Assembly (NCBI RefSeq): GCF_026230105.1
Contig: NC_079476.1
Span: 13,096,709 to 13,160,708, forward strand
Direction of reading: 5' to 3'
Length of the DNA: 64,000 bases
DNA from: Diorhabda sublineata
Taxonomy: Eukaryota > Arthropoda > Insecta > Coleoptera > Chrysomelidae
Positions 45,268 through 59,375 of the stretch are shown piece by piece. Position numbers and translations under genes: made by a program. A model generated the notes under the pieces. That model did not search any database. It saw only the letters and a list, made by a program, of their open reading frames with translations, and was not told the origin of the DNA. Position 1 is the stretch's first letter; every line of letters starts with the position of its first letter.

Positions 45268-47730
45268 TTAATGATGGCCATAAAAATCTAGTCCACCTCC
45301 AAAACTATGCGAACCACCATCAAATCCACCTCCAAAACCACCTCCATATCCGTGGTAATCGTGGCTATGGATTAAAACTGGTACTTTCTTTTCAACGACT
45401 ACTGGTACTTTAACTGGATATGGCACTGGCTTGTGAACTGGATATGGTACAGGTTTTGGCACTGGTACTGGATGAGGAACTGGGTATGGTACTTTAACTG
45501 GTACTTTCACGGGGTAGGGTACTTTCTTTACAACGGGATAAGGTACTGGTTTCTCAACTGGGACTGGGTAAGGTTTTGGTACATGGACAGGGTATGGACG
45601 ATCTACAGGTACAGTTACTTTGTAAGGAACGGGTATAGGTACTTTCTTCTCAATATGAACTGGATAAGGTGCTGGGACAGGTACTTTAACTTCTTTGGTG
45701 ATGGTAACACTCTTAATATGACCGTCATCGAATCCTCCATAACCTCCTCCGTAACTTCCACCGTAGCTTCCACCGTAACCTCCGTCGCCATATCCTGAAT
45801 ACAGTCCACCGTGTCCACCAAGCTCTAGACCACCATATCCACCAAGTTCCAGACCACCGCCATAATGTCCTCCATAACCGAGATCGATAAGACCACGTTT
45901 ATCTTGTTTTTTACTGACAACTGACGAAACTTTCTCTTCCTTAGCTTCAGCCTTTGATTCGGTTCCAGGATGAGCGGATACCAACAAAAGACCCGCCAGG
46001 AAGACTAAAACGCAGTTCTGAAATAAAAAAGTATGATGAGATTCTAAAATAGAGGAATGATGCGTAGAAACAACTGTTTGTCTTGAGCTTATCATATCAA
46101 ATTGAATCATGCCGAATAGACCTAGCAGATATCAAATATTATTGTAACGAGTTCTTTGGTGCTTTTCTACTGCAGATAAACTTTAAAAAAATATATCAAC
46201 TACATTTATGTGAACAAATTATAATATCAGTTCTACCATAGAGCAATCAATTGTTATTTCATATTAAATTGCAAGCTACTGATAAAGAGTCTATTTAGTC
46301 TTTCAAGAAGTTAGCTATCATTAAATAGTTAATAGTGAATTTTCCACTTGGTCTATTGTGCAATAAGGAATCGGATAAAATATTGCCAAATTTTGTTAGT
46401 CATTCAAAATTAACTTCTTCTAACTTAAGTAAGAAAGATTAAGCTAGTCAATTTAATTTTATGCAAATATATTGGCAGAAAGTTGTACTTAACAATTAAT
46501 TCGATTTCTATTATAAATACAAAAATAATTTAAATTGGGGAGAAAGAAAGAGAGAGAGAGAGAGAATTAATCACTTTAATATTCATCAAATCAATTGGAG
46601 CACGGAGATCTTATTATTAAACCATCTTATGATGATAGTTATAAGTATCATTAATATTCATCAATTCAATGAAATAATTAAAAACCGGCCATACTTAATT
46701 ATTTTTAAATATTTTAGCGTTTTTTAATTGCTCGGCTGCACTCAGCGAAACAGGCCTCAGCACATATGCTGTGTAACTTATATTTGTTGATTTTTACATT
46801 ATTTTCAATTGCAGCTTATTGTACTATTGTGATGATATTGCTTCTACTTTGCTTAACTCTATAATATACACAAATAAGGTATGTGGATAAATGTTTGTAT
46901 TAATGCTGTTCTAAAAATGGTATTCATATCAATCTTTGTAAAAAAAACAATAACAAAAACCGAAATACAAACTAACTTGGTACCTATTCAAAGTGTTAAT
47001 AAACTTTTTAAAATATTTCATCCTATCTGTTCAAAAAGTAATTACTAATAAATCAGTAATTATTATTATCGGATTCCCATTTCCGATAGAGCTGTAGATA
47101 GAGCTCATTTAACTGAATGAATATCCTCAATAAGTGATAGATATCATATACAAAAGAATTATAATCAATCAACAAATTCTGAACAACAAAAGGTGAAACT
47201 TCTATCTTCACTTTCGGTTTCTAATAATTTTAGTGAATATTAATATCAAAATATTTTAGTGGTCTAAAATCTGAGTTACTTAAAAATTTAAGTAGTAATA
47301 TTATAGATATGTATTTTGATAAAGACTTAAAGAAAAGTCAAAACTTCAATTTAATCTATCTTTAAAAAATTATTAAAAAAATCTTGAAACAGAAGTGATC
47401 TAAAATCAAGAAGACTTAGAAACATGAATATATAAATTTCTTTAATTTCTTATACCTTAGACCTTTGGATATATTAATGCTTCTAAATGTTCTGTTTTAA
47501 AATAAATTTTTTTAATAATTTTTGAGAGATTGAGACAAATTGAAGTTTCGACGTTACTTCAGTCTTTATCAAAATATTTTGTATTTATAAAAAAATAAAT
47601 ATTTAGTAAAATATGTTAAAATCAAATCAATCAGTGAAATTTTTTCTACAAATTCGAGTAACTCATTAAATCGCGATTAATTCGAAAAATTCACCCAAAA
47701 CACTATTTTACTTACTTGGAGGCCCATCAT
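45268..47730 (-). CDS. Secreted Gly-rich, PYPV-repeat protein, CPLCP-like cuticular protein (2 exons)
   Basis: Model: exon 1 47716-47730 (MMGLQ, donor GTAAGT); intron 46018-47715; exon 2 45268-46017 (acceptor TTTTTATTTCAG). The product is 254 residues. The splice, phase 0, completes a signal peptide MMGLQ-NCVLVFLAGLLLVSA, cleaved before HPGT. Residues 21-46 are charged, ending in a dibasic KKQDKR. Residues 47-107 are Gly/Tyr-rich (GGYGGSYGGSYGGGYGG). Residues about 115-220 are a Val/Pro/Lys region with eight PYPV motifs, and the last 35 are Gly/His-rich (HDYHGYGGGFGGG). The layout matches CPLCP or other low-complexity cuticular proteins, secreted by epidermis into the cuticle, where Gly and Pro/Val repeats give structural flexibility. 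It is a paralogue of the gene at 25143-31352 on the opposite strand, with the same tiny first exon. The intron contains a fold-back element (47311-47584). The open frame continues upstream of the acceptor, but that part lacks a signal peptide. Confidence 0.85.
46541..46565. repeat. (GA)n microsatellite in the intron
   Basis: AGAAAGAAAGAG followed by a pure GA run of about 8 units. Confidence 0.85.
47311..47584. repeat. Fold-back (inverted-repeat) element inside the intron, MITE-like
   Basis: The left arm 47311-47396 and right arm 47490-47584 are imperfect inverted copies. Both read ATTTTGATAAAGACTKAA, then GT(C/CG)AAAACTTCAATTT-like text, then AAATTATTAAAAAAAT when the right arm is complemented. 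The GACGTTTCGACTTTA-type core resembles terminal hairpins seen on many insect non-autonomous elements. The loop is about 95 bases. No coding sequence. Target duplications were not determined. Confidence 0.7.
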
Positions 47731-47752
47731 TGCCACTGATGTGAGTTTGAAC

Positions 47753-47791
47753 GACTGTTGCTGCTACCCTCAACTTGGTGCGTATATATAA
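47753..47791 (-). promoter_or_regulatory. Core promoter: TATA box and initiator of the minus-strand PYPV gene
   Basis: On the minus strand, TTATATATAC occupies 47791-47782, and CAGT at 47756-47753 places the presumed start A at 47755, about 31-35 bases downstream of the TATA. The start codon follows 25 bases later at 47730, giving a very short 5' UTR (GTTCAAACTCACATCAGTGG). The arrangement mirrors the promoter at 25080. Confidence 0.72.
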
Positions 47792-48570
47792 TGGCGAAAT
47801 ATATATGTCAAATGTTTGTTTTTGCTTTCTTAACATCCCCACCTTAAGCTGTAGTGAATGCATATGTCTACAATAATAGAATCTATTTTACAGTACTGTA
47901 ATATTTTGATACACTCCACCAACCATATACATGAGCGCCTATCAATATATTTCTCAAGGTTTTTTTTTAATTATAGAGAAAAATAGTTTCAGCTAGAACT
48001 TAAGTACGAAGATGACCAAGATATTATCATTAAAACATGCAAATAGCCACAGACAAATGAGAGGAATGTGCCAATCCCCTCCCAAGAGAGGTTAAAAATA
48101 ATTAGCCAATTCTACTACTAAATTTATACGTAATCCAGATTTGAGAAAAATATCGATATCGTCATGGTTAGGGTAGATTTTTAGAGAAGGATAGTAAAAT
48201 AAGCTGACATTCATTATTTTTTATAAAAAAAACGTATAGAGAACAAAAGTTAAAATGTAACCTAACGAAAACTGATACCAGATTAATTTCTTGTAATAAA
48301 TAGAAATAATCAAGATATAGGAAGAACAAATGAAAATGATTGATAAGAAATTTAACAACGGATGAGGGTTTTACAAAGTTTTATACCTTTTAACAATTTC
48401 TGGAACCAAATTTACCAAAACCCAAATCAAAAGTTTAGAACCATTTGCAAGTTATATACTATATTCATAGTTTGAAGGAAATATGTCCAGTTATCAAACA
48501 AATACATGAATTTTTGGGTAGCAGTTATTATAAATTGATAAATTATCGCAATGATTTTTCAATTTCATAT
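47792..48570. other. Upstream spacer of the minus-strand PYPV gene
   Basis: AT-rich and probably holds its upstream regulatory DNA. No specific site can be supported. Confidence 0.4.
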
Positions 48571-49110
48571 TCTTATATGGAGAATGTAGTAGTGGAAACA
48601 AAACATTTCCGGGTGACAATGTAAATTGTTGGGATAGGCTGAGACCATTTATTATGTACAGATATATTGTTTTAATTTCAATTACGCATATAATTTTTTA
48701 AATCATAATCAACAAGTTGACCAATATTTTCAAAATTTTGATTTCCACCTTATTGCTGATGAAATTTTTCCTTAACCATCATTGTCCTTTTCTAGAGAAA
48801 AGTCAGAAACTTACTTCTTCTTCAGTTTAATTATTCTTTATATTTGAAGAGTGTAATGATTATTGAATCTGATGGTCTTATATGGAAAATCTAATAGTAA
48901 AAACAAAAGATTTCCTGATGACAAGCGTCTGCGAATATTCATCAAGTCCAAAAATATTGTTTTGCCGGTAGTTGCCCAAATATTATTTTAAAACGTAATT
49001 AACAAATTTATTATCAAAATTTTGATTATCATCTTATTGCTACTAAAATCTTTTCGATAACAATCACTGTTTTTTCATTGTGACAAAAGACAGAATGGAT
49101 GATTTACAAG
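48571..49110. repeat. Diverged tandem duplication (period about 305 bases)
   Basis: TCTTATATGG at 48571 recurs at 48876. The downstream blocks GGAAACAAAACATTTCC vs AAAACAAAAGATTTCC, TCAAAATTTTGATTTCCACC vs TCAAAATTTTGATTATCATC, and CTTATTGCTGATGAAAT vs CTTATTGCTACTAAAAT follow in the same order and spacing. Confidence 0.75.
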
Positions 49111-49129
49111 ATACAAAAGTGACTTCCCA

Positions 49130-49411
49130 GTTTATTTGCATTCGAGGCATCCGCGTTATATATGACGTTATTTTGCTGAAAAGTTTGATTGTTGAATATC
49201 TCGAGGTGAAAAATCAGAAGACGTTCCAATATTTCTTGAATATATAACTATGTATTCATTTTTGGTTTGATAGAAAATAAAGGACACTTTGAGCCATAAG
49301 AAAGGCAACATACCGTAACTATTATTCCAAAGCTCTTGTGGTCTTTTTCTCACCATCTCTTGACCATCACACTATCTAGCCAAATCCACGATTCATCAAT
49401 AGAGACAATAG
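49130..49411 (-). pseudogene. Tc1-like transposase fragment, degraded (tentative)
   Basis: On the minus strand, TIVSIDESWIWLD resembles the DES/DEK strand with the second catalytic Asp. After a stop, SFGIIVTVCCLSYGSKCPLF matches the GVMVWGCFSYxGxGPL block, YIQEILERLL follows the family's MNxxxYIxILxxxLxP pattern, and TFQQNNV corresponds to the catalytic FQQDNAPxH (Asp to Asn here). The N-terminal DNA-binding part is not clear above 49411, and terminal repeats were not found. Confidence 0.5.
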
Positions 49412-50537
49412 TATTCCATTTTAATTTCATGCTAATGGTTATGGCACTATTAAATTCGTTTTCTTCGATGTCTCGCATAAATAAACCCCAAACCGTTTTG
49501 AGAATCTAGAGACGATCCCAGATAACCTTATGCTAGGTCTTGGTCCTCTGTTGTACTGCTCTACATCTTTGACTCTCACTCTTCACAATCGGTCTAATAG
49601 CATCTCGCATCAGTATCCCCGCTCCTAGTTAATCTACCAGCAATTCTGTTTTCTAATATTTATAGCACTCTAAAAAAATTTAATAAAAATTAAAATGTAC
49701 TTAAATAATAATCTTTCATGAAAACATGTAAGTGAAATATTTGTGAAGAAAATTGGTCATTACTAGCTTTAACAAAACACATTCAATTTTACCTGGTGGT
49801 ATAAGCATCCATATTAATATTAAAACTTATTTTACTTGTATCAAAGAATTGTGTGTTCCCTTAGTTTTTGGGATTTTATAGTATAGAGAAATGTACGTTG
49901 TCGTTGTCAATGATTGATGTATGATATTAAGTTACGCCACTGTTTTGATTAAGATTTCACTGTGCGTGAGACACAGTGGCTCAAGAATTTAATTACCTAC
50001 CTGTTATGTAGTTTTCTGCGAGTGATATGTAGATTTTGCGGAATGATTAACTTTGCTTCGAATCGTTGCTAAATTGAAGTAAATAACGGTAATTAGTACA
50101 GGTTTAATTTTATTCGTCAGGCATCAATTATTATATATAAATAAATTCTCTATGAATGACTAATTAATTCATTTCTTGAACGCGTTTAATAGTACAATAG
50201 TTGTTGGGCATTTAGGCAACGTGGGACGTTTATAGCGTTGAATAAACGGTGTACTCTGCACCTTTTCTTGTGAACTGGTGTTATAGTATAGATAACGAAC
50301 TGCAAATAGAAACATCATATCTATTATCTAAACAGTATTGAAACAACACGACAAAATTGCAAGATAATCTCATTTTTTGATTAATAATATAGTCAATTTC
50401 AAAAAAACGGAATACAGTGATTGTAAGAACATCTTTTCTAGTATGTATCCTACAAGATTTAAGATTATTGGATACAACTAAAACTACAAAATACAATATG
50501 CGTACCAGAGCCGGTAACATCTCAATGAAGTATAATG
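49412..50537. other. Spacer, partly old Tc1-like sequence
   Basis: 49420-49650 is less AT-rich and may include the decayed N-terminal part of the Tc1-like relic (minus-strand text VKDVEQYNRGPRPSI). Beyond this nothing is recognised. Confidence 0.35.
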
Positions 50538-50539
50538 TA

Positions 50540-51088
50540 CGAGTTTGGTCCCAAGTATTTTTGAACGTAACATCCTTTTAGCTCCATATACTTTTTCCTC
50601 GATGTTCAATAAATTCGATAACTTTTTTATAAGAATCGCCAAGTTCCTAAAAATAACCAATAACTTTCCACATTAACTTTTCATTGTTGGAAAATCTTTG
50701 ACCACTGAACCATTTTTTCAAATCTGGGAACAGAAAATAATCTAAGGGGGCTGAGTCTAGCGAAAATGGTGGATGAGGTAGCAATTCAAACTTTAAATCA
50801 TTGACAACCTAACCAAAAACCGACCGTATGCAGATGGAACGGTCTTTGCCTTCTTTGGAGCCGGTTCTACCTTTTCAGCCCATTGTTTAGATTGCTTTTT
50901 TGTTTCGGGTTTGAAGTGATAGACCCACGTTTCATCCATTGTTTTGAAACGGCGTAAAAATTGAGCTTTATATCTATGAAACATTGCCGAATACTCGATA
51001 GAAACATGTGTACTTTCCAATACAGTGGCATTTTTTCAGCAACTAACGCCTCTTTAGGTCAGGACAGGTACTTCTGTGACAATCCGCG
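50540..51088 (-). mobile_element. mariner transposon, doubly deleted derivative with both ends
   Basis: TA dinucleotides flank it at 50538-50539 and 51089-51090. The ends CGAGTTTGGTCCC (50540) and, inverted, CGCGGATTGTCAC (51088) are imperfect inverted repeats related to the CGAGGATGGTCC end of the copy at 9389. Reading on the minus strand, the 5' leader (CCTGACCTAAAGAGGCG, CTGTATTGGAAAGTACAC) matches that copy's leader. It then jumps straight into the middle of the transposase: SIEYSAMFHRYKAQFLRRFK, TMDETWVYHFKPETKKQSKQ (catalytic DETW), and EPAPKKAKTVPSA. A second jump leads to the C-terminal part (KFELLPHPPFS, DYFLFPDLKKWF, with stops). So two internal deletions shrank a ~1.3 kb element to 549 bp. 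Confidence 0.88.
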
Positions 51089-51090
51089 TA

Positions 51091-51692
51091 TTATATAAGA
51101 TGTGATAAGTATTCCATTCTTATCTTTGAATGCTGAAGAATAAATTGAGCTCCAATTTAGAAAAATAAAATTATAGGAATTTAATACAAAAGAATGTTCA
51201 AGCAACAGCCAACATTTTTCGTTTGCCTTTCTTGCGGTCAATGATGCAGTCGCTTAGATTTTGATTAACATTACATATTATTTTCTTTGATACTAAAATC
51301 GGTACATCTATGGTTTTAAAAAGTGATTGTACAGGTATTACAAGAATTTCTACATGTATTACTATGGATCTTCCAGTTCCATGTTTCGTCGATAGTTTTA
51401 GTTTCCTGAAACCGATTAAGCATTCTCGAAATGGTATATTGGGACATATTTAGTCAATTTGCAGCATCCGTCTGTATTGAGCCAGCTTCGAGTAATTTAA
51501 TTGCCCTAGGAGACACTCAGCACTATTGAAATCAACGAATCTTTCTAAAGGTTTTGTACAGTTATTCAATATTTTTATTCAAATAAAAGAAGCAATTCTG
51601 AATTTAATCTGCTCATCACAAACTGAATCGAATCGGATTAATCATTCGAAATACGATCTAGAAGAAAAAGTAGGACAGATCTAGAAAAATAA
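51091..51692. other. Spacer
   Basis: Minus-strand text around 51360-51540 (ASTKHGTG, LNRFQETKTID) could be a trace of another mariner N-terminal region, but it is too short to call. Confidence 0.35.
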
Positions 51693-52160
51693 TGAGAGAG
51701 AGAGAGAGGGAGATAAGCTTTATTGCCATAAGAAAATTTTTTAATTTTACGGACAAAGCAATACAATTTTATATTAGATAATATAAAATAACAATTTGGC
51801 TTAGTAATAATTATAATTCAATATTAATATCGTACTCTATACTAAATATTGAATTATGCCAGTCTATGGTAGATTGTAGAATTCTGCCCTAAAGTCTTTT
51901 AAGCAGAAATGACTTTGTCAATATCCAGAACTTATTAAATGTATTTCTCACTGTTGATTCTGAAGGTAGCTGATTGAATAATGTTTTGGCATTGAAGATG
52001 ATGGGATTTTTCATCAGATCAGTGGTGGGTATTGTCAAATAAATTTTTTCTTCTAGTTGGGTAACTATGAATTGGTCAATTTCTGGATCTGGCAAAGATA
52101 CTCCTTCTTGGTAAGAAAGAGTATCTGACTTCAGGAAAGGGGTCCATGAGCTCTTCAATA
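51693..52160 (-). pseudogene. CR1/L2-like LINE 3' end: RT C-terminus and tail with (GA)n
   Basis: On the minus strand, 52158-51889 encodes a C-terminal segment containing NPIIFNAKTLFNQLPSESTV and FNKFWILTKSFLLKRL, the KLYNxLPxxIRxxxxxxxFKxxLKxxLL pattern that ends many CR1/L2-type reverse transcriptases. It is followed by about 180 bases of untranslated sequence with CAATAAAGC and a (CT)n tract (51693-51712 on the plus strand as GA). This agrees with a LINE 3' end carrying a simple-repeat tail. No RT catalytic motifs are present. Confidence 0.5.
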
Positions 52161-52925
52161 AGGTTAAACAAGACTACATTAGGCGGCTTACCCAGAACGA
52201 CAATCAGGTTTGGCAAGAGGCTCAAATATGAAACATCGCTTCCAGTTCTACAGCGAACGGACCGTAATAAAGTACTGGTTTTGTAACAACCCTCTCAATG
52301 CAGAAAAAGGTAAATGGACTAAATTGAGAAAAGTGAGCTACATTATCGATTTTTTTAAAATAAAATAAAAAATTTACGAAAATTATAAGGTTCAAGGTCT
52401 TTCTATCAAATATGGTACTTATCACATCAGAAACTGAAACTCTAAAGTTGATTATATCTGAAAAACACAAGCTGGAATTACTGCTAGTAAAACAATAGAC
52501 AGTTTTGGTTAAGCTGTAATGCAAATGCTATAGATATTCTTCTTAATTGTGAGAAAGCATTCTAAAGAAAGGCAAATTAGCCCTAGAAAAAGCCTTAAGA
52601 ATGTGTCCAATACAAATATATCGATAATCACCACATATTTTGTTGATAATACTGTCATCAACTGGAAGTTTTAATTGAAATAGCGAAGAAAGTTTAATGT
52701 AACAGGCAAAAACAATATAATCTGTATATTCGATTCATTTCTGATCATAGAGGGATCAGGAGAAATGAAAAGGTCAACACACAGGAGAAGAGCACTTTGT
52801 ATTGTCCAAAACCTTCTTCTAGAGTAGAGAATTGCTACTACGAGAAAGAAATATAAGCTTTCCAGAACGGTCTTACCAGATTAGATAAGTCCTCTTCACC
52901 AGCTTATTTACATAGCGCCGCCGGA
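52161..52925. other. Unassigned stretch
   Basis: A 100-codon minus-strand open frame at 52222-52524 has no recognisable motif. The sequence just before 52926 may be decayed LINE RT, but the frame is not readable. Confidence 0.35.
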
Positions 52926-53640
52926 TCAGAACGATTTTTTTTTGTTAATACATCCTCAAATTTGCAGATGATCAGGTAATATGTACAAACGACAGATATG
53001 ATATAGATTACATGTCACGCAAACTTGAGGAATAATACGGAAAATGGGGACTGCAGATAAACGTAGAAAGACACAGTATTCATATACATAAGAGGATTCA
53101 ACAGACATACAACTAGAAAATAACGAAATTATAACGAGATGCGAGAACTAAATATCTAGAAGTTATTTTTTACAAAGATGGGACAGATGATACAGAAATA
53201 GAATGTATAATAAACAGAGCAAGAACAATAACTAAATTACTAAATGGAGTACTATGGTATACTGGAATAGGAAAATAGCGAAAACTAAGGATATACAGTT
53301 CAATGATTAGGAGTATGTTGGTATATGGATCAGAAAAGTGGAGAATAAGAAAACCACCAATAAAAAAAATATAGAAATGGATAACCTAAGAAGAGCAAAT
53401 AAAATGTCAAGGTTAATTCGAGTCAGAAAAGACACAAGAAAAGAGCGAATGAACCTGAAAGAAACAATTATAGAATATATTGAGGAAAAGCAGTTATATT
53501 GCAGGATATATTGCCAAAAAGAATAATGAAGTGGAGGAACAGAAAGATATGACGTCCATCATTATCATGGAAGCATGGAATGAGAAAATCAATGAATATA
53601 CAATATCCGAACTATAAGAACTGCAGAGATAGACGGACAA
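52926..53640 (+). pseudogene. LINE reverse transcriptase C-terminal half, degraded
   Basis: YILKFADDQVICTNDRYDID carries the RT catalytic FADD. YGKWGLQINVE follows, then YLEVIFYKDGTDDTEIECII (KYLGVxFxxDGTDDxEI block), NRARTITKLLNGVLWYTGI, IYSSMIRSMLVYGSEKWRI (the YGSExWR block), and in another frame KMSRLIRVRKDTRKERMNLK and IIEYIEEKQL (IxDDIERKQLxWYGHVxRM block, cut short). This order is that of a common insect non-LTR family whose proteins end RKRGRPRxxWxxGI. Frequent stops and frameshifts. The N-terminal half and endonuclease are missing, consistent with 5' truncation. Confidence 0.78.
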
Positions 53641-56692
<3,052 letters not shown>

Positions 56693-56910
56693 TGTATTTA
56701 TAGAACACCTGACGCTGACGTGCAAAGTTTCTGTCACAAACTACTGACCTTACTGGAGTCGTTAGATCTAAAAAGCAAACTAATTCTATGTGGAGATCTG
56801 AATATTGATTATTGTGTGTGTGCTCGACAAGAATATCTACAGTTAATTTTTGATTTTTTGTTATGGTCATGCATATAACGGCCCCAACCAGAATAATTAA
56901 ATGGCACTAA
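56693..56910 (+). pseudogene. LINE endonuclease (AP-like) fragment
   Basis: The plus strand encodes IYRTPDADVQSF, then LKSKLILCGDLNID, the YRxPxxxxxxF...ILxGDFNID block of CR1/Jockey-type endonucleases. The catalytic Asp is kept and the Phe is changed to Leu. In another frame ITAPTRIIK matches the NxPTRIT block that follows. The frame closes at TAA 56876-56878. About 70 residues are recognisable, and flanking EN and RT parts are absent. Confidence 0.65.
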
Positions 56911-58656
56911 TGAGTAACTTGACGTTTCTCATTGTAGGAAGTTTCGAGGGAAATTAGAAGCACATGAGACTAAAGATATTATATTTTGGAAAAAATAGAA
57001 AAATTACTGATATAGAATAGAATTCTGGAAATTTGTAAAGACTACTATAGAGACAGACACAGGTCCTGTTTAGTTTAGAGTTATAATGGATGAGATTATC
57101 TAGAACATAACGAGATAATGAGAATACCTACCAATGAAAAGTCCTGAACAATATAGAAATCTGTATTTTGGTAGTATAAAACAGGACAAATTTGTTATTC
57201 ATACGTTGCAGTCGAATACAGTTTGCTTTTATTCACTCCTCTCAATGTGGAGTGTCAAAATATTTTCCAATTTTATGGAGAAAAAAGGAATTCTAACATG
57301 CAAATATAAACTGATGAATATCCCACAACATAATGATTACACGTGGTAAATGGAGTATATGATAGCATTTTCTTTTATTCTTCCCAAGAATTTTTATAAA
57401 ACCATCCTTGCTTTTAATTAAAATTTATATTTTAATTAAATTATATTATAATATACTTCCAACTTTATTCTATTGAGTTGAATAACAAGATCACATTTCA
57501 ACCCGATTATCTGTTTACAATTAATCATTTCCTTGTAGCAAAGAATGTCAATAGTCGGTGAAAATAAAAGAATATTTAGAAAGCAAAACACTAACAGGCT
57601 GACTGTTGGGCATTTTAAACGTTATTTTATATAATCTCGATAGTAGCAAATGTCGTGGAGAAATTAATGATTTATAAATAATCAGAGTATTTCTATTAGG
57701 ATAATTTCTACAATATTGAATATGTAGAACGTGCAGTTTTTTATCTGAATGAATAATTTAATCTGAACATATTGACGGTATCCAATGAGGAAACTGTATG
57801 ATAATAGATAGAGTTTGAAATTTCAAATTATCACTTTGGTATAAATTATATAGGCAATTAAAGCTGTTGTGATTAATTTAGATAAACAATATATACAGGA
57901 CACGTACATTTGTTGTACTTTGCAGCTGCCGCTGCCGTCCCTTCAACCTTTCCTCTCTCCTTCCCGTTAACTACCTGCCCAAGGTCTCTATGACCCTTCA
58001 TAGACCCAAGTATCTTCAAAAGATAATTTTCTATACCTATTCCAGTCATATCCAAATTCTATCTGAAGTTAAATTATATGCTGGAATATTATCTTTTCAT
58101 CTTCTTTCAATTAAATAATGAAAAAATTAAAAGCACAAGAAAATTTTTGGTAAACTTCACAAGTTATAGTATAAAGAAGAAAATGCCACCTCAACCAAAA
58201 AAATCATTCACTGAAACCATTTTTCGAGGTGAAATCCCCTGGGCGTTCCACTATAATACAATTCTTACTTATTAGTAATTTATTGTTAAAATTTCGTAAA
58301 CAAAATTCTCATGTTCTTTTGATTTCATTTTAACTGTAATTCTAAAATCAGATAACAAAAAGATAAACCTTATGGCCTATCAGTGGACTTACATTTTAGA
58401 GTGTTTCTTTCCCGTTAGCTTCGAGTAATCCAAATCTTATATTCTAGTGATTTTACTGAACTTAGTTCAACGTATGCGATTTTTTTAAATAGTGAGCTCC
58501 AAGAATCATTTATAATTACTGCTACTTAAGGTTTAAGACACTAATGTAAATATATCAATTTTGATTGCCATTATAAAGATTATTAATAGTGAATGTATTA
58601 TATAAGTGCTATTTGAGTAGTTTACAGATACTTGAAACATTCATCTTGGTCAAAAT
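56911..58656. other. AT-rich stretch
   Basis: No gene recognised. A short open frame at 57134-57349 (plus) and a GC-richer patch at 57920-58010 have no recognisable motifs. Confidence 0.4.
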
Positions 58657-59375
58657 ATGGCGAACATTTTGATGCGATGATTTTTTATGAATTTCGAAAT
58701 AGATTAAACCAACAGCGTTGTGCCGATCAACTCGCTACAGGATAAATTTCCTGAAGGTCATCCAAAATCAACTGTTTTGCTCGAATACATCGATGCTTGC
58801 ATTAACTGATATTGCTAGATTGTCATGTCACATACCATGAGATTGACGCATACTTGAGCATTAGTTCCACTCACCTACATTCAGAATAATCGCATAATTT
58901 GACAATCGCAAAAAAACCTGTTTCGATTGGTGCTAAGAAACGCTGAAAAAATTCAAGCGCAGTGTTCCACAAGACATCTATAAGATCATGGATCTTTGCA
59001 TATAAACCGGAAACTAAACAACAACTAAATAAAGTTCCCAAGAGAAGCACTTTGAAGCAAGGGGTCAGCTGTTTTTTTGGAATAACTAGCTAGGTCGCCA
59101 CCGTTCCATTAGAGCAACGTAGAAAGGTCAGTTCCGAATGATACACCAGTATTTGATTACCAGAGATATTCGAAAAAATCAGGGAAACCAATCGCAGAAG
59201 ACGAATAATCCTCCACCACGACAATACACAGTTGAAACATCGAATTGATAAGTCATCCGCGGAACAGTCCTTGTTTGGCACCCAATTATTTCTTCTTTTG
59301 CTTGCTTTGACAATTGAGTTAAACGAATGCAAAAGTTTATTGATCTTAATAGAAAACATTTTGAAAAACAATAAA
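58657..59375 (+). pseudogene. mariner-family transposase, heavily degraded, nearly full extent
   Basis: DAMIFYEFRNRLNQQRCADQ marks the N-terminal helix-turn-helix, and GHPKSTVLLEYIDA the linker (GRPKxxVxxExIDA). SHNLTIAKKTCFDWC (PHNLTIAQKKARVDWC) and VPQDIYKIM follow. The catalytic block TGDESWIY is lost to stops. Later NNPPPRQYTVETSN stands where LHHDNASSHT should be, and RMQKFIDLNRKHFEKQ ends the protein at about 59370, followed by an ACAATAAAACAATAT tail shared with the copy at 13833-14391. Stops and frameshifts throughout. Same family as that copy, opposite orientation. Confidence 0.8.

Noticed and set aside
45433..45821. Trp/Tyr-rich plus-strand frame and a Val/Thr/Glu-rich minus frame over the second PYPV gene
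   Set aside because: Shadows of the low-complexity coding exon in other frames.
46018..46110. N-terminal 31-residue extension of the minus-strand PYPV protein
   Set aside because: It lacks a signal peptide and is preceded by no promoter, while a strong TTTTTATTTCAG acceptor and a matching first exon at 47716-47730 explain the start better.
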